DNA from: Streptomyces sp. TSRI0281
GTDB taxonomy: Bacteria > Actinomycetota > Actinomycetes > Streptomycetales > Streptomycetaceae
Length of the DNA: 64,000 nt
Direction of reading: 5' to 3'
Assembly: GCF_001905125.1 (NCBI RefSeq)
Contig: NZ_LWLE01000012.1
Location: 1-64,000 of the forward strand
Below, one piece after another: positions 17,954-26,522 of the stretch. Under the pieces are notes generated by a model. That model had not been told where the DNA came from. It saw only the letters and a list, made by a program, of their open reading frames with translations, and did no database searches. The position numbers and the translations under genes were made by a program. Position 1 is the stretch's first letter; each line of letters begins with the position of its first letter.

Positions 17954-19429
17954 GTGAAGCTGAGCGAACTACTGGCCGGGCAGGAACACCACGTGCTCCA
18001 GGGCGCGCCGGAGAAGACGGACATCACCGCCGGGACCACGTTCGACGCGGACCGGGTCACTCCGGGCTCGCTGTTCGTCGCGGTGCCGGGACACCTCGCC
18101 GGTGGCCCGGAATCCGTGGCACCGGCGGTCGCCCGCGGTGCGGTGGCCGTCCTGGTCGACGAGCAGGCACCGCCGCTCCCGGCGGCCGCGGAGAGCGTGT
18201 GCGCCGTACGCGTACCGGACGCCCGGAAGGCCGCCGCGGTCATCGCCGCACGGTACTTCGGGGAACCGGGACGCGGGATGGACCTGGTGGCGATCACCGG
18301 CACCAACGGGAAGACGTCCGTGTCGTACATGGTCGAGTCGGTGCTCCGGATCGCGGAGGGCGCGCAGGTGGGCGTCATCGGCACGGCCGGGAGCCGGATC
18401 GGGGACGAGCTGATCCCGATGCCGCCGTCGGTGCTGACCACACCCGAATCGCCGGACCTGCAGTATCTGCTCGGACGCATGCGGGACCGGGGGACCGGCA
18501 CGGTCGTCCTGGAGGCCACCTCGATGGGCCTGCTGAACCACCGGGTGGACCGTACGTTCATCGACGTCGGCGTCTTCACGAACCTGACGCAGGACCACCT
18601 CGACGACCACGGGACGATGGAGAACTACCGGGACGCCAAACTCCGCCTCTTCCAGGGCCTCTGCCGGCGCGCGGTGATCAACGCCGACGACGCCGTGGGC
18701 GCCGGGATCGAGGCGATGATGCCGGGCGCGGTGACCACGTACGCCCTGGACGCCAAGGCGGACTACCGGGCCACGGACCTCCTCGTCGACGCCGCGGGCA
18801 CCCGCTTCACCCTGCACCACGACGGCCGCAAGTACCCGGCGGCGATCCCCTCGCCGGGACGCTTCTCGGTGTCCAACGCGCTGGCGACCGTGGCGGCCTG
18901 TCACCTCCTGGGGCACGACCTGGCCGGGCTGGTCGATGCGCTCGAAAGGATGCCGCAGATCCCGGGCCGGTTCGAACGCCTCCACACCCCGCAGGGCACC
19001 TCGGTGATCGTGGACTACGCCCACTCGCCGGACTCCCTGAACAAGGTCCTGACCACGATCCGGGGTTTCGCCCGTGGCCGGGTCATCACGGTCTTCGGCT
19101 GCGGCGGGGACCGCGACACCACGAAGCGGGCCGACATGGGGACCATCGCCGGTACCCACTCCGACCTGTGCGTCCTCACCTCGGACAACCCGCGGTACGA
19201 GGACCCGCAGGCCATCCTGGACCAGATCACCCCGGGCCTGACGGCGACCGGCACCCCGTTCGAGCGTTTCGTCGACCGGCGCCGGGCCATCGCCTTCGCC
19301 CTGGCCGAGGCGGGCCCGGACGACATCGTGCTCATCGCGGGCAAGGGCAGCGAGCCGTACCAGATCGTCGGCGACGAACTGGTGCCCTTCAGCGACATGG
19401 CGACGGTGCGTGAGCTGATGGGGGCGTAG
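17954..19429 (+). CDS. murE: MurE-type UDP-MurNAc-tripeptide ligase
   Basis: A 491-residue Mur ligase adding a diamino acid to UDP-MurNAc-L-Ala-D-Glu with ATP in peptidoglycan precursor synthesis. It has the ATP loop GTNGKTS near 116-122, the carbamylated-Lys segment DHLDDHGTMENYRDAKLRLF, VDYAHSPDSLN, and TSDNPRYEDP near 409, where DNPR is the motif associated with diaminopimelate selection. GTG 17954 follows AAGGGATCAAC. No other dcw cluster genes (murF, mraY, ftsI) surround it, so it is probably a second copy rather than the housekeeping one. It ends in convergent overlap with the regulator downstream. Confidence 0.9.
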   Translation: MKLSELLAGQEHHVLQGAPEKTDITAGTTFDADRVTPGSLFVAVPGHLAGGPESVAPAVARGAVAVLVDEQAPPLPAAAESVCAVRVPDARKAAAVIAARYFGEPGRGMDLVAITGTNGKTSVSYMVESVLRIAEGAQVGVIGTAGSRIGDELIPMPPSVLTTPESPDLQYLLGRMRDRGTGTVVLEATSMGLLNHRVDRTFIDVGVFTNLTQDHLDDHGTMENYRDAKLRLFQGLCRRAVINADDAVGAGIEAMMPGAVTTYALDAKADYRATDLLVDAAGTRFTLHHDGRKYPAAIPSPGRFSVSNALATVAACHLLGHDLAGLVDALERMPQIPGRFERLHTPQGTSVIVDYAHSPDSLNKVLTTIRGFARGRVITVFGCGGDRDTTKRADMGTIAGTHSDLCVLTSDNPRYEDPQAILDQITPGLTATGTPFERFVDRRRAIAFALAEAGPDDIVLIAGKGSEPYQIVGDELVPFSDMATVRELMGA

Positions 19430-20552
19430 CTTCTGACGTAGCCGCAGCCTTTTCTGTAGCTGTAGCTGTAGCTGTAGCTGTAGCTGTAGCTGTAGCTGTA
19501 GCTGTAGCTGTAGCTGTAGCTGTAGTCGGCTGCGCCGCCGTGGTCGTGGTCGTCCGCGTTGCCGTAACCGTCCGCGTCGCCGTCGTACGGAACCGGGCGC
19601 GGTACGCGGTCGGCGAGACGCCCAGTGTGTGCTGGAACGTCCGCCGCATGGTCTCCGCCGACCCGAACCCCGCCTGCTCGGCCACCGTCTCGACCGGGTC
19701 GGTGCCCGCGGCGAGCAGATTCCGGGCCGCCTCCAGCCGTACGGACTCGACGTACTGGCCGGGCGTCATGCCCGTGTCCGTGCGGAAGAGCCGGCTCAGG
19801 TGCCGGGCGGAGACCCCGGCCCGGCGGGCCAGCACGCTCATGCTGTGCGGCGCGCCCGGATCGGCGCCGATGGCGTCCATGGCCCAACGGACCACGGGAT
19901 GCCGTGCCTCCCGGGGCCGCAGCCGCGCGCTGAACTGGGACTGGCCACCCGGACGGGCCATGAACACGACCAGTTCACGCGCGACCTCGCGGGCCAGGGC
20001 GGCCCCATGGTCCTCCTCGACCAGGGCGAGCGCCAGGTCCATGCCCGCGGTGACCCCCGCGGAGGTGATGACGTTGCCGTCGCGTACGAACAGCGGGTCG
20101 GTCTCGACCGTCACCCCGGGGTAGGCCCCTGCCAGCTCCCCGGCCAGCCGCCAGTGCGTGGCCGCGCGGCGGCCGTCGAGCACCCCGGCCTCGGCGAGCA
20201 GGAACGCGCCCGCGCAGACCGAGGCGACCCGGCCGGACCGGCCGGCCAGCTCCCGTACCCCGCCGACGAGTTCGCGGTCGGCCACCGCCCGGCGCCATTC
20301 CCGCCGGCCCGGCACCAGCAGGGTCCCGGGCCGCCCGGGCAGCCCGTCCAAGGTCCCGTCCACCCCGATCCGGACCCCGGCTGACGTCACGGCGTCCGCA
20401 CCGGTGACGGAGACGATCCTGACCTCGTACCCGGCTCCGAACGCACGGGCCGTCGTGAACACCTCCGCGGGCCCGGTGACGTCCAGGAGCTGCACCCCGT
20501 CGAACGCCACCACGGCCACCGGATGCGCCGGACCGGTGACGGCGGCGGTCAC
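19389..20552 (-). CDS. GlxA-family regulator (DJ-1/PfpI plus AraC domain)
   Basis: A 387-residue regulator with an N-terminal DJ-1/PfpI-like domain (VVAFDGVQLLDVTGPAEVF; CAGAFLLAEAGVLDG around the nucleophile elbow) and a C-terminal AraC double helix-turn-helix (LARRAGVSARHLSRLFR; VAEQAGFGSAETMRRTFQ). It starts with GTG overlapping the stop of the upstream HD gene (GTGA), so the two are coupled. Unusually, after the AraC domain about 60 low-complexity Thr/Ala/Arg residues follow, including an Ala-Thr tract from a hexanucleotide repeat. The last 41 bases overlap the 3' end of murE on the other strand. Confidence 0.88.
   Translation of the reverse strand: MTAAVTGPAHPVAVVAFDGVQLLDVTGPAEVFTTARAFGAGYEVRIVSVTGADAVTSAGVRIGVDGTLDGLPGRPGTLLVPGRREWRRAVADRELVGGVRELAGRSGRVASVCAGAFLLAEAGVLDGRRAATHWRLAGELAGAYPGVTVETDPLFVRDGNVITSAGVTAGMDLALALVEEDHGAALAREVARELVVFMARPGGQSQFSARLRPREARHPVVRWAMDAIGADPGAPHSMSVLARRAGVSARHLSRLFRTDTGMTPGQYVESVRLEAARNLLAAGTDPVETVAEQAGFGSAETMRRTFQHTLGVSPTAYRARFRTTATRTVTATRTTTTTAAQPTTATATATATATATATATATATATEKAAATSEATPPSAHAPSPCR
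19454..19525. repeat. Hexanucleotide microsatellite (CTGTAG)12
   Basis: Twelve perfect tandem copies of CTGTAG (CTACAG on the coding strand) encode alternating Ala and Thr in the tail of the GlxA-type regulator. It starts 25 bases after the murE stop. Because units are 6 bases, gain or loss changes tail length without a frameshift. Confidence 0.97.
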
Positions 20553-21196
20553 TCGGGCCAGGGGGAGTCGAGGATCGTGCGCACGAAGTCACCGCGTTCG
20601 AAGCCGGGAACGAAGTGCTCCAGCACATCGGCCTTCACATTGCCGAACGTCGTCTCCGGCTTGGGCCTGATCCCGTCCGTGAACGCGGCGAGAATGTCCC
20701 GTTTGAAGTGCGGACGCGGATGGAGGGCGACGATCTCCGCCCGGTCGGCCTCGGAGATGTCCCCGTAGCCGATGCCCAGGACGTCGTACTCCACACCGGC
20801 AGTCACCAGGGCCACCTCGGGTTCCATGTGGGACGGAATCCCCGGTGTCGTATGCAGGGCGATGGCCGTCCACACCCGCCGGATGCTGTCCTCGGGTACG
20901 TGATGCGCCTGGAGGAATCGGCGCGCCTCGTCCGCGCTGTCCACCTCGAAGCGCCTGCCGCTGGAGCGGAACCGCTCGCCGAGCCCGAGGTCGTGGAACA
21001 TCGCACCGATGTAGAGCAGCTCGGGATCGAAACCGAGGTCGCGGTTACGGCCCTGGAGGGCGCCGAACCAGAAGACGCGGCGCGAGTGGTGGTAGATGAG
21101 TTCGCTCGTGGTGTCACGTACCAGCTCGGTCGCTTCGCGCGCGAGCTTGGTGTCGGGTACGTGGACACCGGCTGCGAGGGGCGCGTCGATCGTCAT
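20549..21196 (-). CDS. HD-domain protein, cyanamide hydratase-like
   Basis: A 215-residue HD-superfamily protein resembling the cyanamide hydratase/Ddi2-like group: PDTKLAREATELVRDTTSEL, YHHSRRVFWFGALQGR, then the metal-binding HD in MFHDLGLG and a later IALHTTPGIPSHM. The expected chemistry is a metal-dependent hydration or hydrolysis of a small nitrogen compound, but the substrate is not shown by sequence. ATG 21196 has GGTGAG just upstream; longer starts are GC-rich filler. It is first in a two-gene operon with the GlxA-type regulator. Confidence 0.82.
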   Translation of the reverse strand: MTIDAPLAAGVHVPDTKLAREATELVRDTTSELIYHHSRRVFWFGALQGRNRDLGFDPELLYIGAMFHDLGLGERFRSSGRRFEVDSADEARRFLQAHHVPEDSIRRVWTAIALHTTPGIPSHMEPEVALVTAGVEYDVLGIGYGDISEADRAEIVALHPRPHFKRDILAAFTDGIRPKPETTFGNVKADVLEHFVPGFERGDFVRTILDSPWPE

Positions 21197-21521
21197 GGTG
21201 CTCACCGGCTTTCCGTGTCGTGGGCCGGGTCGTCGGCCGCTCGGTCCGTCGAGGGAGGCGACCCGGCCGGAGATCTCTCCGGGGCGGTCCGGTCGCAGCG
21301 CCGCGACCGGTCCACTCCAGCATCGGCGGACCGCGGGTGCGGCGCCATGGCCACTGGGCCATACATCCCACAGATCCGGACATCCCTGGAGACAGTGGTG
21401 ACGCCCTCCGATCACATCAGGGGCGGGTCAATCGTGGTGATCTTGGTGTTGGCCCGCCCGGCCGGCCCGCTGACATGCTGAACCCGTGCCCGGAGACTCG
21501 GCCCCGGTCACGGAGCGGAGG

Positions 21522-23042
21522 GTGACGGTGCACGTGTACACGACGAAGTCCGGACGGGTACGGGGACGGGCGGCCGTGCGTGACCACGCGGTCCTCGCCG
21601 TGCTCGGCATCCCGTACGCCGCCCCGCCGTTCGGCGTCGACCGGTTCCGGGAACCCCGCCCGGCGCGGCCCTGGGACGGGGTCCGGGACTGCGTGGTGTT
21701 CGGCCCGGTGGCCCCCCAGTCCGCCGAACTGCCGGGCTCGCCGACCTGGTCGCCCGGGGACGAGGACGTGCTCAGCCTCAACATCTGGACGCCCGGCACC
21801 GAAGGTGACGGGCTGCCGGTCCTGGTCTGGATCCACGGCGGTGCCTACGTCTTCGGCTCCTCCGCGCAGCCGGACTTCGACGGCACGGCGCTCGCCGGTA
21901 GGGGCCTCGTCGTCGTGACCCTCAACTACCGTCTGGGGTTCGAGGGTTTCGGACACGTACCGGCCGGTGAGGGCGAGACGCCCTGCCCCGACAACCGCGG
22001 GCTCCTCGACCAGATCGCGGCCCTGGAGTGGATACGCGAGAACATCGCCGCTTTCGGCGGCGCGCCCGGCAACGTCACGGTGGCGGGCCAGTCCTCGGGA
22101 GCCACCTCGGTCGCCTGCTTGACGGCGATGGACCGGGCACGCGGGCTGTTCCGCCGCGCCATCCTCCACAGTGCCGTCAACGCCTGCGCGTCCGTGGCGG
22201 AAGCCGCGCGCACCACCGCCGAAGTCGCTGCCGCGGCGGGTGTGCCCGCCACCCGCGCGGGACTGCTCTCCGCGTCGCCGCAGGCCCTCGTCGCCGCCGG
22301 TGACCAGGTCGTCGACCGGTACCGGCGCGACCCCGCGTCCGGGCAGCGCCACTACGATCCGGCGATCTACGGGCCGGTCGCCGACGGGCACACCCTTCCC
22401 GCCGACCCGCTCACCGCCGCGGCGGCCGGACTCACCCGTGAGGTGGACCTGCTGGTCTGCCACACCACCGAGGAGTACTGGCTCCTGGATGCCGTGGGCA
22501 GCAGTGCGAAGATCACCACCGAGGAACAACTGTCTGCCTTCGCGCAGGACTTCGGGCTCTCCGCCGCGCTCGTCGACGGCTGTCGGCTCCGTATGCCGGA
22601 GGCATCCGTACTCGACCTTTATCTGGCCCTCTACGGGGACCTGCTCTTCGCCGAGTACAGCAGCAGGCTCGCCGACTCCCACGCGGACGCGGGCGGCACC
22701 GTGTTCCTGTCGCGCTTCGCCCGGCAACGCGGAGGCCGGGGGCAACGGGTGCGCGCCTGGCACTGCGCGGACATCCCGTTCGCCTTCGGCAGTCTGCACG
22801 AGGAGAGCGTCCACTTCCTGATCGGCGGCCCGCCGGGGGAGGACGACCATGAACTGTCGCGCCGCATGATGAGCGCCTGGGCCGGATTCGCCACGCACGG
22901 CGACCCCGGCTGGCCACGGGCCGACACCTCTTCCCGGCCGGTGCGGCTCTGGCACACGGGCCGGGAGGACGAGGGCGCCACGGCGGGCGGGGACTTCCGC
23001 GACCTGTGGCGCACGTCCGGCTTCCCGTTGCTGGCTCCCTGA
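21522..23042 (+). CDS. Type-B carboxylesterase
   Basis: An alpha/beta hydrolase of the carboxylesterase/para-nitrobenzyl esterase family, about 506 residues, with no signal peptide. Hallmarks are VLGIPYAAPPFGVDRF, EDVLSLNIWTP, the oxyanion hole VWIHGGAYVFGS, and the nucleophile elbow GQSSGATS, where the usual Glu after the first Gly is Gln. The C-terminal AWHCADIPFAFG supplies the catalytic His region. GTG 21486, 21522 and 21528 are all in frame; GGAG/GGAGG sites favour one of the last two. It is divergent from the HD gene. Confidence 0.87.
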   Translation: MTVHVYTTKSGRVRGRAAVRDHAVLAVLGIPYAAPPFGVDRFREPRPARPWDGVRDCVVFGPVAPQSAELPGSPTWSPGDEDVLSLNIWTPGTEGDGLPVLVWIHGGAYVFGSSAQPDFDGTALAGRGLVVVTLNYRLGFEGFGHVPAGEGETPCPDNRGLLDQIAALEWIRENIAAFGGAPGNVTVAGQSSGATSVACLTAMDRARGLFRRAILHSAVNACASVAEAARTTAEVAAAAGVPATRAGLLSASPQALVAAGDQVVDRYRRDPASGQRHYDPAIYGPVADGHTLPADPLTAAAAGLTREVDLLVCHTTEEYWLLDAVGSSAKITTEEQLSAFAQDFGLSAALVDGCRLRMPEASVLDLYLALYGDLLFAEYSSRLADSHADAGGTVFLSRFARQRGGRGQRVRAWHCADIPFAFGSLHEESVHFLIGGPPGEDDHELSRRMMSAWAGFATHGDPGWPRADTSSRPVRLWHTGREDEGATAGGDFRDLWRTSGFPLLAP

Positions 23043-23257
23043 CAGGGACGGGGGCGGGGCAGGAACAGAGGCAGGGGCGGGGGCAGGGGCAGGGGCGGGC
23101 AGGAACAGAGACGGGGACGGGTGCGGGCCGCACCGGCCGGGCGAGTTTCTGGCCTGCTCGACCTTCGCTCCGAGTGCGCCCCCGTACGATTCCGGGCGCC
23201 CCTCTCATTGGCATGGACCTGCCTATCGTTCTGGGCTACAGTCCGTTGCGGTACATC
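23043..23257. repeat. G-rich imperfect repeats after the esterase gene
   Basis: From 23043 to about 23120 the sequence is a run of GGGACGGGG, GGGGCAGG and GGCAGGGGC variants with CAGGAACAGAG twice. The G runs are dense enough to form quadruplex-like structure on the + strand transcript after the esterase stop. The remainder up to 23257 shows no gene. Confidence 0.6.
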
Positions 23258-23271
23258 TGAGAGCGCTCCCA
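23258..23271. promoter_or_regulatory. CebR/LacI-type operator-like palindrome
   Basis: TGAGAGCGCTCCCA differs at one base from TGGGAGCGCTCCCA, the palindrome bound by the cello-oligosaccharide repressor CebR in streptomycetes. It lies 76 bases before the S1 peptidase start, a suitable place for control of that gene. The match is seen; binding and the identity of the repressor are inferred. Confidence 0.6.
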
Positions 23272-23347
23272 ATCGGCTGTTCCGGATGCGCTCCCGGACG
23301 CCTCCTGTTCAACCCCACGATGCTGGACAACAGGAAGGGTCATTCCC

Positions 23348-24496
23348 TTGCGACACACAACAGTTGTGCGGACCGGTCTGTCCGCGCTCCTCCTCCTCGG
23401 TGCCTGGGCTGCCGTCGGTCTGCCCTCGGCCTCCGCGGCGGATTCCCCCTCCACCGGCACCGCACCCGCCTCCGCCGGCCTGCTCTCGGCGATGCGGCAG
23501 GACCTCGGGCTGACGGAAAGTCAGGCACGGGCCAGGCTGGCCGACGAGAAGACGGCGACGGCGCTGGAGCCGACGGCGCGGCGTGCGGCCGGATCCTCGT
23601 ACGGCGGTTCCTGGTTCGACGCGGACAGCGGCAAGCTGACCGTCGCCGTCACCGACAGTGGGAAGGTCCGTGCCGTACGGGCGACCGGTGCTGCGACGCG
23701 GCTGGTCGAGCACACGGCGCAGCGGCTCGACGCCACCAAGCAGCGCATCGACGCCCTGTCCGCACCGCGCGGCGTCAGCAGCTGGCACGTCGACTCCGAG
23801 GCGAGCAGCGTCGTCGTGAACGTCGTCGCGTCCGCACATGATGACAACGATGTCCGCGCTTTCGTCGCACAGGCCCGCAAGGCCGGCCCCGTCACGGTGA
23901 AGCAGACGGCCGGGGCCCCGCGGACCTTCGCCGCGGGAACGGTCGGCGGCGACCCGTACTACACGGGCAACGTCCGGTGCTCCATAGGCTTCTCGGTGCA
24001 CGGCGGCTTCGTCACGGCCGGACACTGCGGTCAGGCGGGCGCGGGCGTCAGCGGCTGGGACGGCTCGGCGATCGGCAACTTCCAGGGGTCGTCCTTCCCG
24101 GGCGACGACTACGCCTGGGTGAGCGTGGGCAACGGCTGGTGGACCGTTCCCGTGGTCCTCGGCTGGGGCACCGTCTCCGACCAGCTGGTCCGCGGCTCGG
24201 CCGAGGCCCCGGTCGGTGCCTCGATCTGCCGATCGGGCTCCACCACGCACTGGCACTGCGGCAACGTGCTGGCCAAGAACGAGACCGTCAACTACAGCCA
24301 GGGCGCCGTCTACCAGATGACCAAGACCAGCGTCTGCGCCGAACCCGGGGACTCCGGCGGTTCCTTCATCAGCGGGGACCAGGCGCAGGGCGTCACCTCG
24401 GGCGGCTGGGGCAACTGCAGCGGCGGTGGTGAGACCTGGCACCAGCCGATCAACGAGATCCTCAATCGCTACGGACTCACGCTGCACACCGCCTGA
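23348..24496 (+). CDS. Secreted S1-family serine peptidase with prodomain
   Basis: A 382-residue preproenzyme of the streptogrisin/alpha-lytic protease type. It has a signal peptide (LSALLLLGAWAAVGLPSASA), a prodomain with LGLTESQARARLADEK, and a mature domain from about 195 with the triad His in TAGHCG (226), Asp in PGDDYAW (253 or 254) and Ser in EPGDSGGS (336). Cys pairs around GHC and CRSGSTTHWHCG fit the usual disulfides. The start is TTG 23348, with GGAAGG 8 bases ahead. It acts outside the cell on protein; no carbohydrate-binding module follows although the upstream operator resembles a cellulose-utilisation site. Confidence 0.93.
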   Translation: MRHTTVVRTGLSALLLLGAWAAVGLPSASAADSPSTGTAPASAGLLSAMRQDLGLTESQARARLADEKTATALEPTARRAAGSSYGGSWFDADSGKLTVAVTDSGKVRAVRATGAATRLVEHTAQRLDATKQRIDALSAPRGVSSWHVDSEASSVVVNVVASAHDDNDVRAFVAQARKAGPVTVKQTAGAPRTFAAGTVGGDPYYTGNVRCSIGFSVHGGFVTAGHCGQAGAGVSGWDGSAIGNFQGSSFPGDDYAWVSVGNGWWTVPVVLGWGTVSDQLVRGSAEAPVGASICRSGSTTHWHCGNVLAKNETVNYSQGAVYQMTKTSVCAEPGDSGGSFISGDQAQGVTSGGWGNCSGGGETWHQPINEILNRYGLTLHTA

Positions 24497-24506
24497 TGCA
24501 CCGGGG

Positions 24507-24532
24507 CCCGCGTCGCCGTCGGGCGACGCGGG
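24507..24532 (+). terminator. Terminator of the S1 peptidase gene
   Basis: A perfect 10-bp stem CCCGCGTCGC/GCGACGCGGG with a 6-base loop starts 11 bases after the stop codon. There is no T tract. Confidence 0.7.
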
Positions 24533-24589
24533 TTCCCGTCCCTCCGGAGGCCGGGCGCGGTGCGGAGGTCTGCCGGACAGGGCTCCGCC

Positions 24590-24800
24590 GCGTACGGCTC
24601 CCTGCTGTTCCGTCCGCTCCGTGCGCCCGGAGATCCCGGAGGGGCGGAGCTCACCTCCGTGGGACCATCTACGCGATGATGCGCGCCTACCGGCTGGGCG
24701 AGCCCGAACTGACCGACGCGGTACGGCTGCTGCGCAGCACGCTTCACGGTTTCAGCGACCGGGCCGCCCGGTGCTTTTCGCACGGGCCGCTGATCGCGCG
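24590..24800 (+). pseudogene. Broken TetR-family regulator (C-terminal part)
   Basis: One frame gives YGSLLFRPLRAPGDPGGAEL followed by TSVG up to about 24662; a second frame then continues with IYAMMRAYRLGEPELTDAVR and LLRSTLHGFSD. Together these match the C-terminal ligand-binding region of TetR regulators, whose usual pattern is R-AP-dP--eL---G---Y---- ending LRS-LHGF. The frame change near 24660 and the absence of any N-terminal DNA-binding domain show that the gene is dead. From 24800 to 25091 I see only the promoter region of the next gene. Confidence 0.6.
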
Positions 24801-25091
24801 TCGACCGGGCGAACCTCGGGGGTATCCACGCCGTACCGCCGCGACGCGGGCGAAGCGGGGCACCGTCATGGGCCGGGTACGCGGGCCGTGGCGCGCGGGC
24901 CCGCCCCGACCGCCGTACGGCCTTTCCGCGCAGGGCTGTTGGCCGGTTCCCGATCTCCCGGCGGAGGGCGGAAACCGGCCATGGATGCGCCGGAGGAGGC
25001 CGAGACAATTCGGTCCCTTGTCACCGTCCTTCAGGTGGGCCTAAGTTGGCCGCTTGCGACGTGTCCTACCTGTCAGTGGGGGAGCCAAGTC

Positions 25092-26459
25092 ATGGCCGCA
25101 AACGGACGGCACCGCCGGTATCAGCCCAGTCGGATCAACCGAGCCTCGCTCACGGTGACGGCGAGCGGTGCGGGCCTTGCGCTCCCGCTCATCACCGCAG
25201 CCTCCGCCGGGGCCGCTTCCGCCGATGTCTGGGAGAAGGTCGCCGCTTGCGAGTCGACCGGCAACTGGCACATCAACACCAATAACGGCTACTACGGCGG
25301 CCTCCAGTTCACCGGTTCCACCTGGGCGGCGTACGGCGGCACCGCCTTCGCGCAGCGCGCAGATCTGGCGACCAAGGAACAGCAGATCGCCGTCGCCGAG
25401 AAGGTGTTGGACGGGCAGGGGCCCGGCGCCTGGCCCACGTGTTCGGTGAGCGCGGGCCTCACGCGCGGCGGCGACGCCCCCGACATCTCCCCGCAGGCCG
25501 GGGGCAGCAGGCCGGCCCAGGCCCCGAAGAAGGCCACCCCGGCGAGAGCGCCGCAGACCGGCAAGGTGTCCACCTCGCCGACGACGGCGCCCGGCAAGCA
25601 CGAGTCGTACACCGTGGCGAGCGGTGACTCGCTCTCCGGGATCGCCGCCGGCGAACGGCTCCAGGGTGGCTGGCAGCGGCTCTACGCGGCGAACCGCACG
25701 GTGGTCGGCGGCGATCCGGACCTCATCTTCCCCGGGCAGCGGCTGAGCCTCGACGTGGCCCGTGCACCGAAGTCCGGGGCGAAGCCGACAGCGGACGGCG
25801 GCTCGCCTACGGAGCGGGCGAAGCCCGTCCCGAAGCCGAAGAAGCAGGCGGAGAAGGCCGAGCAGGCGAAGCCCGAGCAGTCGGCCGCGCCCAAGGACAA
25901 GCCGAAGCAGGCGGCCGCGCCGGTGGCCAAGGCCCCCGTCAGGCAGGCCGCCGAGCCCGCACCGAAGAGCAGGCCCGAGCAGAAGAGCAAGGCCGAACCG
26001 AAGAGGAAGCCGGAACCGAAGAAGGAGCACCGGGCCCCGGAGCGCACGGAGAAGCACTCCGGCCTCAGCGCCCCTGTGTCCGCCCGTACCGGAACCCAGT
26101 ACCGGCAGGCCGGTTCATGGTCCAGCGGCTACCACACGGGCGTCGACTTCCCGGTCCCCACCGGCACGTCGGTGAAGTCCGTGGCCTCGGGGAAGGTCGT
26201 CTCGGCCGGCTGGGCGGGGGCGTACGGCTATCAGGTCGTCATCCGGCACAGCGACGGCAAGTACAGCCAGTACGCGCATCTCTCCGCGCTCCATGTGCGC
26301 GAGGGGCAGAAGGTCTCCAGCGGGCAGCGGATCGCCCGCTCGGGCTCCACGGGCAACAGCACGGGCCCGCACCTGCACTTCGAGATCCGTCTGGGCCCCG
26401 GTTACGGGTCGGACGTCGACCCGCTGGCCTACCTCAGGGCGGGCGGGGTCAACGTCTGA
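25092..26459 (+). CDS. Secreted Rpf-LysM-M23 cell-wall hydrolase
   Basis: A 455-residue exported protein combining three cell-wall modules. A signal peptide is followed by a resuscitation-promoting-factor (lysozyme-like) domain at about 45-120 (VWEKVAACESTGNW; NGYYGGLQFTGSTWAAYGG; Glu of ACES is catalytic). A LysM domain lies near 172-218 (YTVASGDSLSGIA). A long Lys/Pro/Ala/Glu linker (about 225-325) leads to an M23 endopeptidase domain with zinc ligands in HTGVDFP and HLHFEI. It probably cleaves glycan and peptide bonds during spore germination or growth. GGGGGAG precedes ATG 25092. Confidence 0.93.
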   Translation: MAANGRHRRYQPSRINRASLTVTASGAGLALPLITAASAGAASADVWEKVAACESTGNWHINTNNGYYGGLQFTGSTWAAYGGTAFAQRADLATKEQQIAVAEKVLDGQGPGAWPTCSVSAGLTRGGDAPDISPQAGGSRPAQAPKKATPARAPQTGKVSTSPTTAPGKHESYTVASGDSLSGIAAGERLQGGWQRLYAANRTVVGGDPDLIFPGQRLSLDVARAPKSGAKPTADGGSPTERAKPVPKPKKQAEKAEQAKPEQSAAPKDKPKQAAAPVAKAPVRQAAEPAPKSRPEQKSKAEPKRKPEPKKEHRAPERTEKHSGLSAPVSARTGTQYRQAGSWSSGYHTGVDFPVPTGTSVKSVASGKVVSAGWAGAYGYQVVIRHSDGKYSQYAHLSALHVREGQKVSSGQRIARSGSTGNSTGPHLHFEIRLGPGYGSDVDPLAYLRAGGVNV

Positions 26460-26522
26460 GACGGTCCGCGTCCGCGTGGCGCGCCCCTGCGTTCCGATCC
26501 CGGCCCGCGTCCGCGTGGTGCG

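Noticed and set aside
17605..19413. A 602-codon + strand frame overlapping murE
   Set aside because: Arg/Gly/Pro-rich shadow of murE in another frame with no recognisable domain.
24800..25091. A ydaO-type (cyclic-di-AMP) riboswitch upstream of the Rpf-LysM-M23 gene, as found before rpf genes in some actinobacteria
   Set aside because: I could not find the conserved CCGACAGCTAACC-like core or the other conserved blocks in this leader.
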